Assembly (NCBI GenBank): GCA_038380795.1
Contig: CM076270.1
Coordinates: 24,878,001 to 24,942,000, forward strand
Direction: 5' to 3'
DNA: 64,000 nt
DNA from: Pyrocephalus nanus
Taxonomy: Eukaryota; Chordata; Aves; Passeriformes; Tyrannidae
The notes beneath the pieces were generated by a model that ran no database searches, was not told the origin of the DNA, and saw only the letters and a program-made list of their open reading frames with translations. Both the position numbers and the translations under genes were made by a program. This document shows, in pieces, positions 62,165-64,000 of this stretch. Every line of letters begins with the position of its first letter. Within the stretch, counting starts at the first letter, position 1.

Positions 62165-62250
62165 TCTGTATTAAATTTACAGCTGAACACTATTGGTCTG
62201 CTGACTTCAGTGGAGCAATGCAATTTAGAGCAGCTGAGTCAATGCTGAGT
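62165..62250. repeat. degraded ancient amniote repeat copy
   Basis: CTGACTTCAGTGGAGCAATG followed by CAATTTAGAGCAGCTGAGTC matches the core and right arm of the repeat seen at 39901 (TTGACTTCAATGGAGC, then an AATTTACACCAGCTGAGGAT-type arm). The left arm ATTTACAGCTGAACA is a plausible inverted partner. The orientation is undefined because the element is palindromic. Confidence 0.45.
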
Positions 62251-64000
62251 GCCACAGAAAGCTTGTAGAGAGATTAAAATTCCTGCTCTGATAATAAAAT
62301 GGATCTCAAATCATGAAACTGCAATAAAATTAATATGATTCTCATTTGCTGTTTCAGCAGTTATTACATCTCAGTTTTTGAGAAATATCTATCTTTTGTT
62401 TCCAAACTATGTTTGTGCAGTAGGATTCTGCCCTAGGAGCATCTTATCACCAAGTTATAAATCTCTGAGCCCAGAGAATTTCAACAGAAGTACTTATTCA
62501 TTCCTAACTAGTTCGGGTTTAACACTAACACTGTAATTAAATTGTGTTTTTTTCACTTTTCCGCCCGCTGTTTGAGAGAGAATGTGTTCAGCTTTCTGGT
62601 ATACAATGAGAACTAAGTGAATGCTAATCTATTTTAACCTCAGTGGATTTGAACGAAAAGATAGACTTTGATTTTAGTAATTGTTTTCTAAAATAAGGCT
62701 TTTACAGAAAACAAAACAAAACAAACTCAGAGCAGTACCTTCAGAGCTTTATCAGAAATTTCAAATAAAAATCCCATTTTCACTACTTTAGCACAGAATA
62801 GCAAATGATTGTCAGACTTCAACTGAAGCACCTAATTCATGTCAAAATATTTTTTTTTGTCAAGTCTTCATTTATAAAGTTAAAGTTAATGAGAGAATGT
62901 GCCTTCTGGTCTCACAAACACTAAAAATTGGCTGTGTACAACATCTTCTGGGCTACTGCCATCCCACACTGTGCAACCTGAACTACCACAAGGTTGTAAG
63001 TGCTCCCTTGAGGCCCTAAAGAAGGTTGACTTTCTCATCTATTGCTTCTTTCTGTTGGTTAAAACTAGTACGCTTAGACCAGAAAAATGCTTTTAACAAT
63101 TGGAATATTTGAGCTTATGAAAGCACCAATCTTCTGGGAATATTGGAGAGGACAGACAACCTTGACCTTTGCTCTGGTAGAAAATGAACCATCTTTTTTC
63201 TTGAGCAAAGTACAAGCAAAGAAAGTCCTGTACTAATACAGGAAAGAGAGTGCATGAACTTTCCCTGCAAAAGACACAGAAAACACAAGGAGCAGAAAAA
63301 GCAGTCTTAAACAGTGCCCTCCGAGGCCCAGGCTCACACACAGGATCCTTTAGTACCCCAAGAGTGGAAGGCCCTGGGTCAAGGACAAAGCACCTGTTGA
63401 CTTTGTTCTCCAGATCTTGATGTTCTGCAGGTGGAGGTGGTAACAACAGAAAAATCACCGAGATCAAACTTATTTACATTAGGTTTTCCCTGACCCCACA
63501 TGTAAACTGAAACTTGCATACAAAGAACTCAAAAGCTTTCAAACTTAATTTTTCCAAGTACACTTCAGGTACAGAAACTGTATATTTAGCAGTGGGCTGT
63601 GTATCAAATCACACATCAATATCTTCAACTCAGAAGCAGGACAATATAGAGACATCCAGAAAGCAGTGAAAAACTCTGAACCTTCCACCTGATAAATATT
63701 ATTTTTCTTACTCTTAAAAGATTGCACACTGTCCCTTCTGTGCACCCCCAGTATCTTTTCATCCTACTTTGTCTCCTCAGCATCCACCACAGTAAAACAG
63801 TCCTTGTGTTTTCCATGAAATGCAGCCCATGCATAAGAAGAACAGGCAAAACCAGGCTTTATCAGAGACAAGAGGTGTAAGCCAGAAAAAGGATTTCAGA
63901 ATATGTTTTAAGATCTATATCAAGTAAAAATACAACACTCTGAAGAGCACGTTATTTCCCGTGTAAATGACAACCAATACAAAGAGCCCGTCTGGTTTGC

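Larger units (their letters stand above)
61011..64000. other. non-coding block at window end
   Basis: No complete gene. Plus frames at 61144-61353 and 61876-62136 each follow acceptor-like pyrimidine tracts (TTTGCAG before 61140 and CTCCTGTGCTGCAG before 61902), but no good donors were found and no family is recognised. A (TTTA) repeat lies at 61456-61474 and a possible old repeat at 62165-62250. The minus frame at 63093-63467 has no recognisable domain. Confidence 0.45.

Noticed and set aside
63164..63176. DR1-like nuclear-receptor word TGACCTTTGCTCT
   Set aside because: One half-site departs from consensus and the flanking sequence shows no regulatory texture, so a chance match is likely.
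1..64000. tRNA, rRNA, snRNA, CRISPR arrays and LTR pairs
   Set aside because: No B-box GGTTCGANTCC-type tRNA motif, snRNA or 5S signature, regularly spaced repeats, or paired LTR termini with a primer-binding site were seen on either strand.

Overview
The window reads as gene-poor nuclear DNA of a vertebrate, most likely a bird and perhaps a songbird. The base composition is AT-rich and CpG-poor. The ORFs are short and scattered evenly over all six frames. Homopolymer A or T tracts are frequent. There are no Alu, L1 or B-type SINE bodies and almost no long interspersed repeats. One short fragment resembles the 3' region of a CR1 LINE, the dominant avian retroposon. Several degraded copies share a core like CATTGACTTCAATGG, which I recall from ancient interspersed repeats of reptiles and birds. 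Recurrent G/T-rich low-complexity stretches also fit a passerine. The species and chromosome cannot be named from the sequence. No bacterial, plasmid, phage, CRISPR or operon structure is present.

Layout: 1-17150 is AT-rich non-coding DNA, interrupted by small GC-richer patches near 2.6-2.8, 4.3 and 8.8-9.5 kb, and it holds the CR1-like fragment (13.7 kb) and an A23 tract (14.8 kb). 17150-20100 holds a GC-richer patch, a near-perfect inverted repeat, a CpG-bearing hairpin and a minus-strand open frame with plausible splice sites (18.1-18.35 kb). 20.1-31.4 kb is mostly AT-rich, with GC-richer islands at 23.1-23.9 and 29.1-29.45 kb. The best exon-like open frame lies at 31.37-31.65 kb on the minus strand. 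32-50 kb contains several blocks that look like conserved non-coding elements. 52.6-53.4 and 55.0-55.6 kb are strand-asymmetric or GC-richer patches. 58.14-58.76 kb is the most distinctive stretch, a CpG cluster followed directly by a conserved-element-like block.

I could not support any complete protein-coding gene, structural RNA gene or intact mobile element. The parsimonious reading is a gene desert or the inside of one very large intron, carrying scattered candidate regulatory elements. Four short open segments flanked by splice-like sites are listed as weak exon candidates; none matched a protein I recognise. Conservation calls are judgements from sequence texture (AT-balanced, homeodomain/SOX/POU-like words, low simple-repeat content), not from an alignment. 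I found no evidence for a novel multi-gene system.
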